Positions 12,041 to 25,200 of a DNA stretch of 64,000 nt are shown one piece after another (within the stretch, counting starts at the first letter, position 1; the number at the start of each line of letters is the position of its first letter). The notes beneath the pieces are model-generated. The model did not search any database. It had not been told where the DNA came from and worked only from the letters and a program-made list of their open reading frames with translations. The DNA lies in NCBI RefSeq assembly GCF_021018805.1, contig NC_086259.1, forward strand, positions 11,035,001 through 11,099,000, written 5' to 3'. The position numbers and the translations under genes are program-made. Source of the stretch: Prinia subflava (Eukaryota; Chordata; Aves; Passeriformes; Cisticolidae).

Positions 12041-13380
12041 AAGCCCTTTCCAGTATCTATCGGTGAAGATGCAAATAGCTGCATACTTTGCTTTATTAAG
12101 GATCAGCCATTAGGGGGTCGCTGGTAAAAAGTCTGAAGATCATTAGAAGGATTCTTAAAAATAAACAAACAGCTGTTGTCATATATCTTGAAGAGTTTCT
12201 GTTGTACCAATGCAATTTTTATCTGTGGTGATGATGTTGTCATGGGAACATATGCACAGGGGAATTAAGTGATGTCAGGAAAAGTGTAAATGATGCAAAC
12301 AGTCCTCATTTGAAATGTTAATTACCACCCTTCCCATTACTCCAAAGTACAGTTAAATTTGATTTTATTTCAGATGTAGGGAAAAATATGACACTTTTGT
12401 CTAACAATAAGTAGCTTACATTGTTGTACCAAAGTGAGTATGAGTCAGTGAGTTAATCTGCATTGGCAGCATTTGCACTGGGGACCATCTGCAGCCCTGC
12501 TTGTCTGAGCATCAGTAATATTCCTCTGTGAATATCTCATCTTGATGGTCAGGGGAGGCAGGCAGCCTCTTTAAAGAGTTCCATAAATGCTTATAATTGC
12601 TGCATTAAACTTCAGTTTATTATTTTCTCCAGGTGCAGGTATGCGGATGATATGAAACCCCACTGCATTTACATACAAATTGAAGATTTTTATTAATCAG
12701 CCCAGTAACAGGAATCAAACAGCAACACTCCATCAGGTCCTTAAATACATTTGGTGACATTTTTACCATGCATTAGCATGATAGGGCAAGCAGAATATAA
12801 TGTACCAATGATTGCTTTTCCATTGAAAGCACAAACGGTTTCATTTTTCCTGTCATCTCAAATAAGTGTTAAAGAGGGTTTGGAGGCTATTGTGTATGTT
12901 CCGTATGCTAGGGACTTACAAACACTGATGGCCACATTAAATAACCATTAGTGGCTCGGCTTAGATCATTGCAACATCCCTCCTCTTCAGAATTTATTCT
13001 TTGATTTAAAGTGAAAGCAATCTGTGACTGCTTTCATAAAGTCCTTCGGCTCCCTCCATTTTTTTTTCCTCAAACAAAATGCATTACAACAGTAATTTTA
13101 TGACTGTTAAGATAACTGCCGTTAACAAGCACTTAATTAAAATGTACAATAAATAGCAGGCTGCAGTCTTATCTCCTCTCATGAGCTCCCAGCAGCCTGA
13201 GACTCCAATGCACAGCCCTGCTGTTCCTCGGCTTGTTTGCAGATTAATTGCTTTTCTGTCTGGCAAAAGCTGCTTCTCCTTCAGCCAGATCGTAAATGAC
13301 CAGATAGGGACTTTATCAATCAAGCTACTACTTTCTGTGATCACTTCCATTCAACACCTTCTGAATTTCACATTGAGAGG
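12041..13380. promoter_or_regulatory. Large candidate conserved non-coding cluster
   Basis: About 1.3 kb with a dense mix of transcription-factor-like cores and no repeats. There is a perfect POU octamer ATGCAAAT at 12069-12076, repeated TAAT/ATTA elements (for example cttaattaaaatg near 13131 and gattaattgc near 13243), several CAGC-type E-box neighbours and long stretches of mixed sequence with no low complexity. Frames 12751-12951 and 13181-13579 (132 codons) are open, but the peptides are unrecognised and the open state fits stop-poor chance. Of all the blocks in the window, this and 49230-50560 look most like deeply conserved enhancers. That is a reader's inference. Confidence 0.35.
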
Positions 13381-15860
13381 AACAGAAGTTATAGAGATAG
13401 GATTTAACATCTTAGTTTTTGTGTGCTTGGAATTTACGATAGTGCTGTCACCATTTGACACTGTTAATCTTTACATACAATACCCTTGGAGCAAGACTGG
13501 TTTTGTTCCTGGGCTGGAACCATCCCTTGTAAGAATTGTGAAGAATACATCTAAAACACAACCCAGGTGCCCTCCATAGTGCAAGGTTACATCTCTTCCA
13601 TAATCTGTATGCACTTGCTGATGTGGCTCAGCATCACTCAGTAACCTTGGACTCTGACCAAGCTAGCAGTTTACAGTTGCATTAATTGAAAACTTGTTTT
13701 CTTGCCATTATTTATCATTTATACAGGGCAGTTGTCTGAAGACCTCAGCCATGGCTAAAGGTAGTTGCTAAATGTGCCTTTGACAGAAACCATATTGTGC
13801 TCAAAGGAGGTTTTGTAAAATCAGAAGTTAGAATTCTGCTATTTAGACTTTGCCTATCAGCAAAACCCCAGTGCATATAGATTTTAGGAAACACAGTTGT
13901 TTGCAAATGAATTGTGATTTCTGAATTTAGTGAGATGATCTAAACAGGTCTAATGGCTGTAGAAATGCTTTTCTTTTTACCAAAGCGCTTTAACAGAACA
14001 ATTCCTCCTGCTACTTGCAGAATGCACAGGAGTTAAAAATGTAAATGTGATACCAGAGTGCCAATGTACCAGGCCACTAAAGAAATACAATCCTTGAACT
14101 GCAGAAGGTATGTTGTTTTCTTCTTACTTGCTCAGAATATAAACAAATCTCTAATTTAACAGGTTTATCTCCCATGCTGGGCAAAGGGAATGGCTTCCAT
14201 TTGGAGTTCTAAACATGCACTGTATAGTAACTTTGAAAATGCACTATATTAACTTCAGGCTGGCTTCTGAATACACATGAAGCTGCAGTGTTAAACATAA
14301 TTTGTGTAGCTGCTTCAGTGTCATCAGTAAGGCCAGTCTTCTTAAACTAAACCAAAATGATTTTCCCTCGTGCCTACACACTATTCTCTGAATACAGCAG
14401 CCCTGTGAACAAGTTTTGTTATTGTTGTTTGGTTGTCTTTTGATTTTCTCCTCCTGTCAGTTAGAGAGGCAAGGGACTTCCCTCATGGAAAAACTTATGC
14501 CTAGGAGAGCAAAAACGCAGGAGTTCCCTGACAGCAGCATGTAGATTTATGTTAGCAGTCTCTAAGGACATTTGGAGCATCTTTACAGAGAGTTTTCCTG
14601 TCTGAGCTCCTTTGAGGGGTCTTCTCAAAGCTTCATTCTTAAAACACATCACCAGGAGTTAATTGTAAATGAATGGAAAGGAGAGTGGCCCTTCAGAGGT
14701 CTCAGACAGCCCCTGAGCAGATCCATCAAGGGACTGGAGGAGTTTTGGGGTGAGTGATACACGTGTGTCAGTGGAAGAAAAAACACTCCCCAAAGCAGTG
14801 GGTGTGTTCTTAAGGTGCAGGAATGAAGAAGCCACTGATAAAGAGTTGCTGTAAAGCTGCTAAAGGAGAAAAAACACAACTGTTTGGAATCCTCCAGGCT
14901 ATTTGTCATGGTCACTACACTGCTACCACTTAAATAAATAAACAAGCACAAAAGATAGAGACAAGAAATAATCACTGAGCGTATCAGTGAGAAGAGAATG
15001 CAGCCTGTGAAGATAGTAAAATTACATACATAGGTCAACCAATTTGCACTGTAATGCTGCTGCAGGTGAATAGCCCTGGTGTAAGATGTGTATGCATGGG
15101 CATTTGCAGCTCTGATGTGGTTATGACAGAGAAATGTTATTATTGAGGTGTCAGAACAGCACTTACATCTCACACCTGTAACCATTAGGTGAGCAGACAG
15201 ATTCACAGAACCCTCCTTTGAAGGAGGGGGATGCACAACTAACCACCGTGTTTGTGTCTTTTTATGTTTTTCTTATTTAAATTGGACTTACTCTTAAGTT
15301 AGGCCTTGCAGTTGCACAACACTTATGTTTTCCCATGGCACCTGTACATTTGAAATTCTGAGTTCTTGCCAGTTTTCCCTCTGCCTTTATATGTCAGTAA
15401 AGATGGGTTTTTGCTTTTGGACACCTGATGTCTTGAAATCTCTGCTTAAAGTTCAGCTGGTGCTTCTTTTTGTTGAGTTGGCATTTATGTCCTGAGCTAG
15501 TGGCAAGCTGAGCTTTCTTGGTGAGATCTTTTTCATTTCAGATTCTTTTCAGATAATTTTTCAGATGTTTGTGCTCCCCTGCTGCCCAGTCTTCTGTCAT
15601 TTGTGAGGGTTTTGTTGAAAAGTGAAATGGCTTGGTACAGGCTGAACTTTTTCAGATCATTTCAGATACACTTGGATACTGGCTCAAAAAGCTGTTGCAT
15701 AAGCAAGATTTCTATGTGAGTTGCTATGGGCTCCTTTGCAGGTGGGAGGGAAGAGCATTAGGCACTAATGGGGCAGCTCACTTAAGAGTACAGCCATGGC
15801 TGATTAATCCAGATCATCTCACTCCACTCGTTACAGCATATGTGTTTTAATTTTTTATTA
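13381..15860. other. Unique non-coding sequence with one 195-codon minus-strand frame
   Basis: The longest frame is 15236-14649 on the minus strand (195 codons). Its product is rich in Ser, Leu, Phe and Cys with hydrophobic stretches at about residues 68-105, but shows no recognisable family. The same DNA carries the tandem string taaataaataaac and codon use that looks random. I treat it as a chance frame. No repeats beyond that short string. Confidence 0.42.
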
Positions 15861-16330
15861 CTTAGGAATTTATTTTGAAATTATGCTGATTAAAAAGGTC
15901 ATATTTCCATCACTACCTACATTAATTCAACCTTGTAGTACTTACTTCACCCACTCAGCTGGGTGGAGTGACTTTTTTATGGATGAGCAGATGTTATAGC
16001 TGAGCTGTCAATTTTTATATTACTTCATTAATTTATTCACAATAAATGTTTTAATCCCAAACACTCCACTGCGAACAAGTAGTAAGAGTTCTGCAACACC
16101 CTGACAATTCAGTGATATCTTCTTCACATTTTGAAATGGAGACATTCTCAAATCTGACATAAACAAATGTAATATGCACTGAATATTGTATTTTGACATT
16201 GCATTTGGTGTGATGGTCTTTGCTAGTTCAGCTGAGTGAAGCAGTCTTTACCTGTGCAAATTTTTATAACTTCATATTCAACTCAATTAAATGATTCATC
16301 AGGTGAGGTTTTCTTGTTTTCCTGTAATAT
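15861..16330. promoter_or_regulatory. Candidate conserved non-coding element
   Basis: AT-rich but not low-complexity, with ttcattaatttattc, caataaatgttttaatccc, gtcaatttttat and caattaaatgattcatc strings. This is a homeodomain- and MEF2-like texture with no repeats. Function and conservation are inferred. Confidence 0.28.
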
Positions 16331-19300
16331 TCTCAGTTTAGCCCTCATATTGATCTTTATTCTTTCTGTCTCCATCTTCAGTTAGCAAGGGTACAATCCT
16401 AAGGTACAGAGATTTCCAGTTACCCTAATTTGTTTGATACGATTCCATGGATTTTTAAAAATTATTATTTATTTACTTAGTATATTCCCAGTTTGTTGAA
16501 ATAGCTCATAACATTTATGGTAGGAAAAGCTGTAGGATTGAACACTCAAGAGAAGAACTAATGAGAATTTTGAAAATTGAGGGACAAAAACCAAATTCAG
16601 GCTGTGGCATTAGCACATTGTCTAAATACTTCTGCTGCACGGATAATTAGGTATTGGGAAATCTTGGATTTTCTTTAGATTTTGTTGTTATCAATGAATG
16701 TGTTTTCATGTAGTGAATATATATTTTGAAGAAGATTTTCACAGTCAAAATAGCTGAAATAGCTATGAAAAAGTGTTATTCTTTCTAAAAAAATACAGCT
16801 GAAGGCTGGCAGCCTGTACCAGAGCTGTGCTGCACGTGGCCAGCTCTGTGATGGGTTTTGCTGTAGAGCAGTGCACAGCCATGTGATGTGGCAGGGTTGG
16901 GAAACCTGGGTGCTCAGCACCCTTGGCGTGGTGATGACAGCTTTTGCAGCTCCACCAGGACAGGGCTGCACACTGCACCACCTCCAAGTGTTTGTTCAGA
17001 GCCCTCAGCACCTCTGCTGGTGTGGTGGAAAACCAAAAATGCCCTCCTTGATGCAGCCAGTGTTGAGAACTTCATTTCCTTAAAAAGAAATCTGGAAGAC
17101 TTCCCAGATTATATATGTGTGCCTCTTACTTCAGAGGATATGACTGTGCTAAGAGACTGTGAGTAAAATTAGTAGTGGAGGGCTGTTCTTGTTCTCTGGG
17201 AGTACTCTCATTTTAGCCCTTCTAATGATCTGGGAGCTCCTTCATCATCACAGAGCAGGTGTGCTATAAATCAGTATTTTATGATGATATTTTTGGTTTC
17301 AGCAGAGAAACAGTAGTTGCAGTAGTTTGAAGCTGTGTGGCATTCTTGGAAATGTAAGTTCAGTTAAGGCAGGCTGAGCATTATGGTGAGTATTTGTATT
17401 AAGCAATTACAAAAAAACCCTTGACAAATTAAATGTCAACTCCTACCCAGCTGTGGCTGCTGAAATTCAGATCCAGATGCAAGATTGGATCTTGTGTGTA
17501 TCTTTGCTATGCTGAAACACAGTGGCAAAAAGCAAGGATATTCTCATCTGCCTCTTAGTTAGCAGTTAATCGAGCTCTCTGTCTCAAATATCTTCTCAGT
17601 GATCAGGGGTTCTTAACTGCTCACATTTTTCATTCCTCCCATCACCTGAGAAGGCTTGTCTATTGTTAAACCAAGCAGCAGTGACTTCCCAGGAAAATAA
17701 GGTGAAACAAAGCAAACCCTTTTTCTTGGTCTGTAAAGTCTGTTTAGCTCTGTAGCAAAATACTTTTTCTACCTTAGTTATGATAGAAAAACTCGTGTCA
17801 CTTTGTACAACATTTCAGTACCAAGCTCTTAAAAGTAATGCAATTGGAGCTGGTCAGGCCCTGGGAGGTCACACAATAATGGCTATTCCCAAGCAGGAAT
17901 TTTCCCTATAGTGTGTATATATTCCCTAGAGCTTTTCCAAGTCTTGTTTTTTAAAAGTCTGCATTAATGGAACTAATTTCTCTTGGGAAATTATTGCACA
18001 TGGAGAAGGTTTCACAAGAAATCTTTCCTATTACATGATAAATCAAAATTTGGGAAGTTGTGCTCTGGTACACAAGCTGCTGATCACATTCCATCCCTGA
18101 GCACTGTCACTGCTGTTGGTATGTCTGATGCACCATGTCTTTTCTCAGTGGGTCTGAGCAGAAATAATTTGATTTTGGCATCCCTTTCCCTGGGTCATTG
18201 TGCTGTGTGGAGCAGATGGAACCAAACCCTTGTTTTTGGGAGTTGCTGTGATGAGTGACTTCTGTTTTCCTGCAGCCACAGAGCAAGGGCCCAGGCTCTG
18301 CAGACACAGCTGCAGGAGGGACAGACACACACGTGGGTTCAGGGGACCAGAGGCAGACCACAAATGGTTATGGAGGGGAACAGTGCCTTCCCCTTTCACC
18401 TGAAATTGTATTTGCTGTTGGTCATTTGTTTTGCTCTAACAATATTTGCCTGAATGATGGGCTTTCCTTCAATCCAGAGTCAAGTCCTGGACTGAGCATA
18501 AGAGGATGGAGGTTCTGTAATTAATTGTGATTCAATGTTCAGGAATATCTCCCAAATGAAAGAAAAATCTTAGTAGGAGTATAATGAAGAAAGGCAAGAG
18601 GCTTGAGAAAACTCAGAAATAGACCTGCAGTTGGTTTATACTGGCATTTCTTTGAAATGAATTTGAGCTATTAAACTCCTGTGTTAAATTCTGTCCATAG
18701 CTGGTGTAAGTACAGAGAAGCATAAATGAAGCCAGAGGAGTTATGCTGAATTTAAATTAATGTTAAACATCTGAGGTAGTGCATCTATTTAATTAACTTA
18801 TTACATGAGTCCTTTGTGAGAAGGAATTCAGTGATTTCTCCTGGAAAAATAAGTTATTCCATTATGCTCTTGTACTGATAATTTTAGCCCTCTCTCTTTT
18901 CTCTCCCTCATTTATACTTTAAAAACTTCTGTAACCCCTATTGTGTGTTTCAAAGGTGTAGTCAGAGCTCCAGGTTTGTACAGATGGAGGGCAGCCCCTC
19001 TGTGGCACTCTGGATCAGAGACACTGGCTCTGTGCAATGCTCTGGGTATGGAATGAGAGGGAGCCTCTTCTGCTGTGGGAGAGCAATGAGGGAGTTCAGC
19101 AGGGAGAAGCAAGTTCCCATTGTGGAAACTGCTGTGTGCTCTAGCTCTGGTCAAAAGTGTCATTAAACCTTCAGTGCTCAAGAGGTTCTTCAATGATGTG
19201 TTCAATTCAGAGGTTTCTAAATTTAAAAGTTGTACATTTGATAAAATTTATTAGAACTGCAGGGGTGTTTTTTTCTACATTGTAAAAATCCTACAAACTT

Positions 19301-21177
19301 TTCTACAGAATTACATAGAAGCTGTGCATCCCTTAATTAGTTGCTTAAACATCACAACCTTTTGTAGCAGAGTGGTGAGTTTGTTTGTTAGTTTGTTTTT
19401 TGGTTTTTGTTACATATACCTAGAAAACCTTCCCTAGACATGGCTTCTCCCACTATCTGAGGCAATTTTATCAAATGCTGTGCAGGGGCTTGTTCTTGTC
19501 TTCTGGTATTTGTATGACTTGTACAAATATAATGGATCATAGCCTGAAAAATCAAATAATAATTGAAGACAAAGGTCCTGAATCTGGAAACCCGTATATT
19601 TCATGTTTCCAAACTGGATTTTGGAGGAATTGGTGTTCAGTGGCTCCTGTTGTTGTCTGGCATGTGAGTGCTCAGGGTCATTATTGTGCTTGTGTCCCTA
19701 GCCTGGTCTCAGTATCTCCTTTCCTGTATCAGATGTACATTCACCTCTAGAACCCATGAATGGGTTTCCATGCATGTCAGATCAGGTCCTCACCTGTCTG
19801 CTTGAATTCATTCTGCCAGAAGCCTTCTTAACAGCCCATCACCAGTGATACACAGTGACCAGGCATCCATCTGTCCTAAAATCCAGTTTAACAGGATCTA
19901 TGGAAAATGTTAGAACACTGAACACTTTATGCATGGTGTTTTTGATGACTGGTCACTCCTCTCTCTGTGGTGATGCAGACAGACCTTTGCTGAGCTTTTA
20001 GGGTGTTAGAGGTCTCAGACCAGCACTCTTCAATGTCACTGAAGGGAAGTTTTCTTATGGAGATGTTTGGTTTCTTTCACTCTTCAGAGAACTGGGTTGT
20101 TTTTCTTAATTCATTACTATTCTGTTCATTTTTATGGATAGTTCTCATTTTATCTTAACCCAAAAAATAAATATCCAAATCCCCATGTCAGTAGTCAATA
20201 TTCTTTAAGATATGTGAAGACATTATACTGAGCACTTCTGAAAAACAGACTCAGGGTATCATGAGCTGGTTGCTCCTAAATCAGTAGCTGGTTTGGAAAA
20301 ATCAGCTGTGTATTTCCAGCTTCTTTTTAACCTTTCTCAGTGTTAAAATATTAGTCCTTCTGCAGGACAGGCTGTCAGGCAGACAAGTATCTTTGTAAAC
20401 CCATCTCCTCGGGAAACAATCACCTTATCTTTGAAAAACTCCTTGGTAATGTTAACAATAAGTGCTGGGAGTTTTAGGTGTTGTCAAGAAGAGCATGGGA
20501 TTGAATTCCACCTGGAATTTAGAGGATGCCAAAGGGAGGAAAGGGAGCAAACCAATGGAGGGATTCAAATCAATTAGGTACAGAAAGCAGAGCAGTCATG
20601 ACGATTGAAAATAACAGTCCCTAGCTGTGAAGGGAATTGTGGAAAGGCACAGCTTACTTTTTGTTTCAGGAGGATGTGTCAAAGGTAGCTATGCACCAGC
20701 TTCATGAAAATACCTATTTTGTGTCTTAATCTTGGTCATGTACCTTTCATTAAAACCAGAAGTGAGGCCTGTGATGCTGTATGGAGAAGGGTATGGTGTG
20801 CTAAGTCTGCATCCTGGATCATCTCAAGTGAATAGGGTGATAATGTTCCAGTACTTTGGATTGAGAATAATTTGCTTGTCTAAGAGTTTGCTGTTCTAAA
20901 AACAAGAATCACAAAACACCGAAGAGCTTCATCGCTCCAGATTCCACAGAAGGCTTTGGCTGGCTGTTATTTCACACAGACTAGTGTAGCTTTCCTTGTG
21001 GATTTAAAAAAATCACCTCTAGGACAAAGATTTTCCCTGTAGTTCCTCTTCCTTTGCACTAGATGTATTTACGTCTCATACATAAATATCATCAAACCTA
21101 AGTTATTCATTCCTTCTCAATTAGTTTGAAATCGTCTGAATCCAAATCTCATCCTTTTTTAATGTTTAGCTTTTTAT
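16331..21177. other. Unique non-coding sequence
   Basis: Frames up to 98 codons on both strands (around 16.7-17.2, 18.0-18.5, 18.9-19.2 and 19.5-19.75 kb), none recognisable. A short interrupted palindrome at 17089-17110 has 7-bp arms AATCTGG and CCAGATT around an inner GAAGACTTC. A good acceptor-like ttctgttttcctgcag ends near 18275, but no donor-bounded exon could be defined. T/G-rich low complexity occurs at about 19378-19412. Confidence 0.42.
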
Positions 21178-21248
21178 ATTTTATTTTATTTTATTTTATT
21201 TTATTTTATTTTATTTTATTTTATTTTATTTTATTTTATTTTATTTTA
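21178..21248. repeat. (TTTTA)n pentanucleotide microsatellite
   Basis: About 14 uninterrupted copies of a TTTTA/ATTTT unit over 71 bp, with clean edges (tttttatatt on the left, aatttcctag on the right). The lack of interruptions suggests a young, length-variable locus. Confidence 0.97.
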
Positions 21249-22190
21249 ATTTCCTAGTGCCACGAGAAGTATGGACTGGGAGACTTTATTCAAGGAGAAT
21301 TTAATGTCCCACCTTTAGTGGATTCAGTGCATTCAGCTGCATTCAGTGCAGGAGCTGTTGTGTTGTATGCAGGTCTGAGAAGGTTTCTGTGAGCTGGTAA
21401 CTGTAGCCAGTGCTGTGGGCTGGATCATATGTCCAGGCTGGTATTTCAGCCTCATCTTAGTGCCCAAAGAGTTTTAATAGGACAAAAGGCCAATTTCAAG
21501 TTTGACTGTTTCAATTTACTGGAATCCATCCTCAACACAAAACAAAAAGTGAGGGTTGTGTCTTGTATTCAGCAAGGGGACAACATACTCTCATAGGTTA
21601 AAAATGGACATTTTCCACCTGCTCAGTACAGAATAGATAAAATATGTGAGCTAACCTTCATCCTCTTCAGCTTGCCTCCTATTTCTGTGGAGAGACTCTG
21701 CTCCTCTGAAGAGCAGAGGAAGAGCTGTCCATGTTAGTGAAGCCTTCCAGGACACTGGAATGGTGTGGGCTGGTGTAGGGACATTTCATTCAAAGCAGGA
21801 GCCTGTCTCTCAGTGTGTTAGAACTGCACCTTGCCCCGTGTTCTCACTCAGATGAGGGAACCAGAGTTCAGCTGGCACTGGACTCTGCTGTTTTGGCTGA
21901 TAAGGTTTAGTGTAAACAAATGCAGGTCTCTGAATTATCTGGTATGAGGATCAGCTAGGGGTGCTGGCTTCCTATAGCCTTAATCTAGTTGGCCTAAATG
22001 ATTTATAAACTGGCAACATGATAAATGTTGTTTTAAGTGGACAAATCACATTGAAGAGGTGTAACTTTCTGTCAGTGTGTAACATGACCGCCTCTCTTAG
22101 GGGAAGAATAACAATCACAAAGTGCAGTAAAGGTAACAGGATCACCAGTAGGCATATTCCTTCTCTGCAGCATAAATCATTAGAGGGGCA
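21249..22190. other. Unique non-coding sequence
   Basis: No frame above 60 codons until 22018. A short imperfect repetition of cattcag occurs near 21325-21350. Nothing else stands out. Confidence 0.45.
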
Positions 22191-22259
22191 CTTCTTTCCT
22201 TCCCCTTTGCTTGCCCTTCTTCGTCCTTTCTTTTCTTTTTTTTTTTTTTTTTTTTTTTT
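22191..22259. repeat. Pyrimidine tract ending in 24 T
   Basis: A pure or nearly pure pyrimidine stretch (ttctttccttcccc and similar) leads into an uninterrupted T run at 22236-22259. It makes a Phe-rich tail in the frame 22018-22314, which is therefore not credible as a gene. Confidence 0.9.
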
Positions 22260-25200
22260 GTGCTATTTTCTAGCACCTCCATATCATTTTTGGAAAGCTA
22301 AACCCTCCACTTGATTTGTGCTGCACTTTCTTCATAAATCTATGAAGCTTGTCTCCATCAAGCTGTATTTTCCATTAAAATATGGTTCCCGGGTGATTTT
22401 CAATACTATGAAAAACATGTAGCCATAAGTCTTTTACTGATTGTTTATTATCTGTTTAGGTGCTCCTGAGGATTTTGACAGCTAGGACTTGTATCATATG
22501 TAATGTAATAAAAGTGGATGTCTTCAGCATAGCAGGGATAGCTGGCCTTTCATTTCTGTTGCCAGGGCTGTATTTGTTTTCTGCGTGTTGGTCTGGGTTT
22601 TTTAACCTGAAACTTTGAGTCTATTCCAAATCAGGACAGTTTAAACTTTAACTTCTTTGTTATATGGATGAACAAAACCCCCAAAATAAAATTCAAACAA
22701 AACACAACAATAATTTTCCTTTTATAAACAGCACAGAAGGCACTAACAACAAAGCTGGTATTTACACTGTTGCAGGAGTAGATTTACTTTCACTGGTTTC
22801 CAGTATGGACACATTGCTCCACCTGTGATTGCAGGAAATGCAGCAGGACATTCTGCATGTCTGTCTTGGATATAAACAAGAAACTGCTGTGGGCTGCAAT
22901 GTATAAAGCTGCTCACAAGCAGCTGTAAGAAGTTAATGCTTTAAGAGACTGGTTTGTGGTGAAGTTTGTGAAAACTGATAGGAATTCATTGAAAATGTCT
23001 ATCTGTGGGCAAAAGTGCAGATTTTTTGCAGGCTAAGTTACCTCTGGCCTTAAAGGGAACTTTACATTAGGATTACAGGATCAGCCAGTATTTAAGCACT
23101 GATTATCTGGTAGAACACAATAAGGCTGGCTGGGGAATAAAACCTTACCTAAACCCATACAGCATGCTGTGAGTTCAGTTTGTCAAGTCTATGTATGATT
23201 ACATATCTTATTATCACAAGAAAAGCCATAGTCAATCCTGACAATCCCTGGAAGAGTTTTGCTTAGGAAAGTTTGGCAGGGATGGCCCCACCAGAGAGGG
23301 AAGGGAAAGAAGAAGCTGTCTTGGAGGTGGGCTAGGAGAAGTGGACTAGCACGTAGCTGCTGGCTCTGTGGTTAGCAGCAAGGCCAGTCTCCTGTGTTGA
23401 CTCATCATTTCCTCATCAGTGGAACAGGGAAGTATTGATTATTATTATTATAAACCAGTGCAGAATTCGGAAGGGATATAACTAATAATTATTAGGACAA
23501 TTTGTAATTTAAAGGTTGGTTTCATAGCAAGCAAGCAAAATAATTAACTATGGTCAGGAAAACTACTCCGCTTGGATTTCAGTGCCTTTATAATATGGAA
23601 TGTCTTCTCCCTGTCCTGCAAAGAGATGTTGTCCCAATGGTATCCACACAGTGGTTACACAGATTTGATATAACCTTGGGTTTGCATTGTATCTTCTCCA
23701 GTTGGACCTCAGGAATGGTTGTCCAATGAGAAACTACCCTTTCCTAAATGCTTGGTAAAGTACTTAATTGTGAAAATAACTAGTTTACCTCACATCAATT
23801 TGAAAAATTACTCATTAATTTTTGAGGTGCAGCCACCTTCCCTGGAGGACAGAACTACTGATCTCATCTGTACCTAAAACTTGGCTTTGCTTGCTAGCAG
23901 GCGTGTCTGATCTGCAAATGAAATTTGGCTTACTGTCTCAGTTTCCTTATAAACAACCCTGGCTGCACCTTTGGCAGAACACATGATAATTAAACACTTG
24001 TGGCTTATACTGTACAGGCTGAACAGAGCTGGCAGGGAAGAGTTTAGACGACTGTCATGCAACACAGAAATAATGTTTCCCTCTGCTTTTCAGGGGTATT
24101 TACTAGCAAAGTAAAGTTGAAACTCTCTAAGAGATATGTGAGTTTAAAATAGCTGTAGTTTGCTTTTCTTTCTTATTATTTCCTTAATATATTGTTATTT
24201 AAGCCTAAATTATCTATGCAATTGGTAGAGAAATAAGTCAAGGTATATTGAGAACAGGGATTTGAAGGAGCTGAGATCTGAATCAGAGCCACTATCTGGG
24301 AAATATTTTCTTTACCTATTGAAGTGTTAAAGCATCCAGATCTTGTTTAAATATAGTGAATTGTTCAAACCCTCTGGAGGTAGTTAACAGCAGACTTCTA
24401 CCAATGCAAACTGCATTGATAGATGTACTAAGCACATTTTTCAGTGTTTGGAATTATCTTTGCTCAAAACTGAAATAACTTCAACTGCAACTGCTGAAAA
24501 ATGATTTTCGTAAGTTTTTAAAAATATATTCTGTTTTCAAAACAAAGTTTTGTTGGATCTTTATTTCCACTGGACTCTGGCCATTGCTAGCTAAGTAATT
24601 CCACATGTGGACCTCTCATTTTCTCAATTATTGTCTTCTGTCTTGCTTTTAGTCTGCAGAATTGCCATTCTCTGCCCTCAGTCTTGGCTGTAGGGATTCC
24701 ATCTTCTGAGATTCAGCCCTCCTTTGTCCACAGTGTCCAAGGAATGTTCCAAGGCATAGCAGGGAAATTGAACCAGGATGCCCTGACCTTTCCCAAAATG
24801 ATGCACAGCATACACAAAGGTTTTTCCAGTGGTTGACTGGCCTCCAAATTTACACCCAATGTGTTCCTCCATCCTGGGTATAATAGCATTGATTCACTCC
24901 TGAAATGAAGGAGAACTGTTCTCCTCTTGAAGAGCAGAGGCTGATGCAGTTAAAATCCTCTGGGTTATGATCATTTAGAGCCAAATGGCCCACTGGTTAA
25001 TGTCATTTGCCTTATGACCAATTATTGGGTATTTCCTTATTAAGCAGAAAATCTCTTTTGCCCAGTGTTGTAAACCAACTTAATAGCACTTCATAGCAGT
25101 TGGAAAATGAAAATTAGGGAAGTAGGGTTCATTTACTGTCCATTTCAGCATTTGAGATGTTCTTTTTATTTTACTTTTGAATAAAAGCTGATAATCAGAA

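Noticed and set aside
12107..12124. CTCF-like string CCATTAGGGGGTCGCTGG
   Set aside because: It would match the core well only if one T were absent. With the insertion, several core positions fail. I did not call it.
14649..15236. 195-codon minus-strand frame with hydrophobic segments
   Set aside because: No recognisable family, no splice or promoter context, and composition typical of AT-rich non-coding DNA. Could be revisited if transcript data exist.
17089..17110. Short interrupted palindrome AATCTGG...CCAGATT
   Set aside because: Seven-bp arms are expected by chance several times in 64 kb, and there is no second feature to support it.
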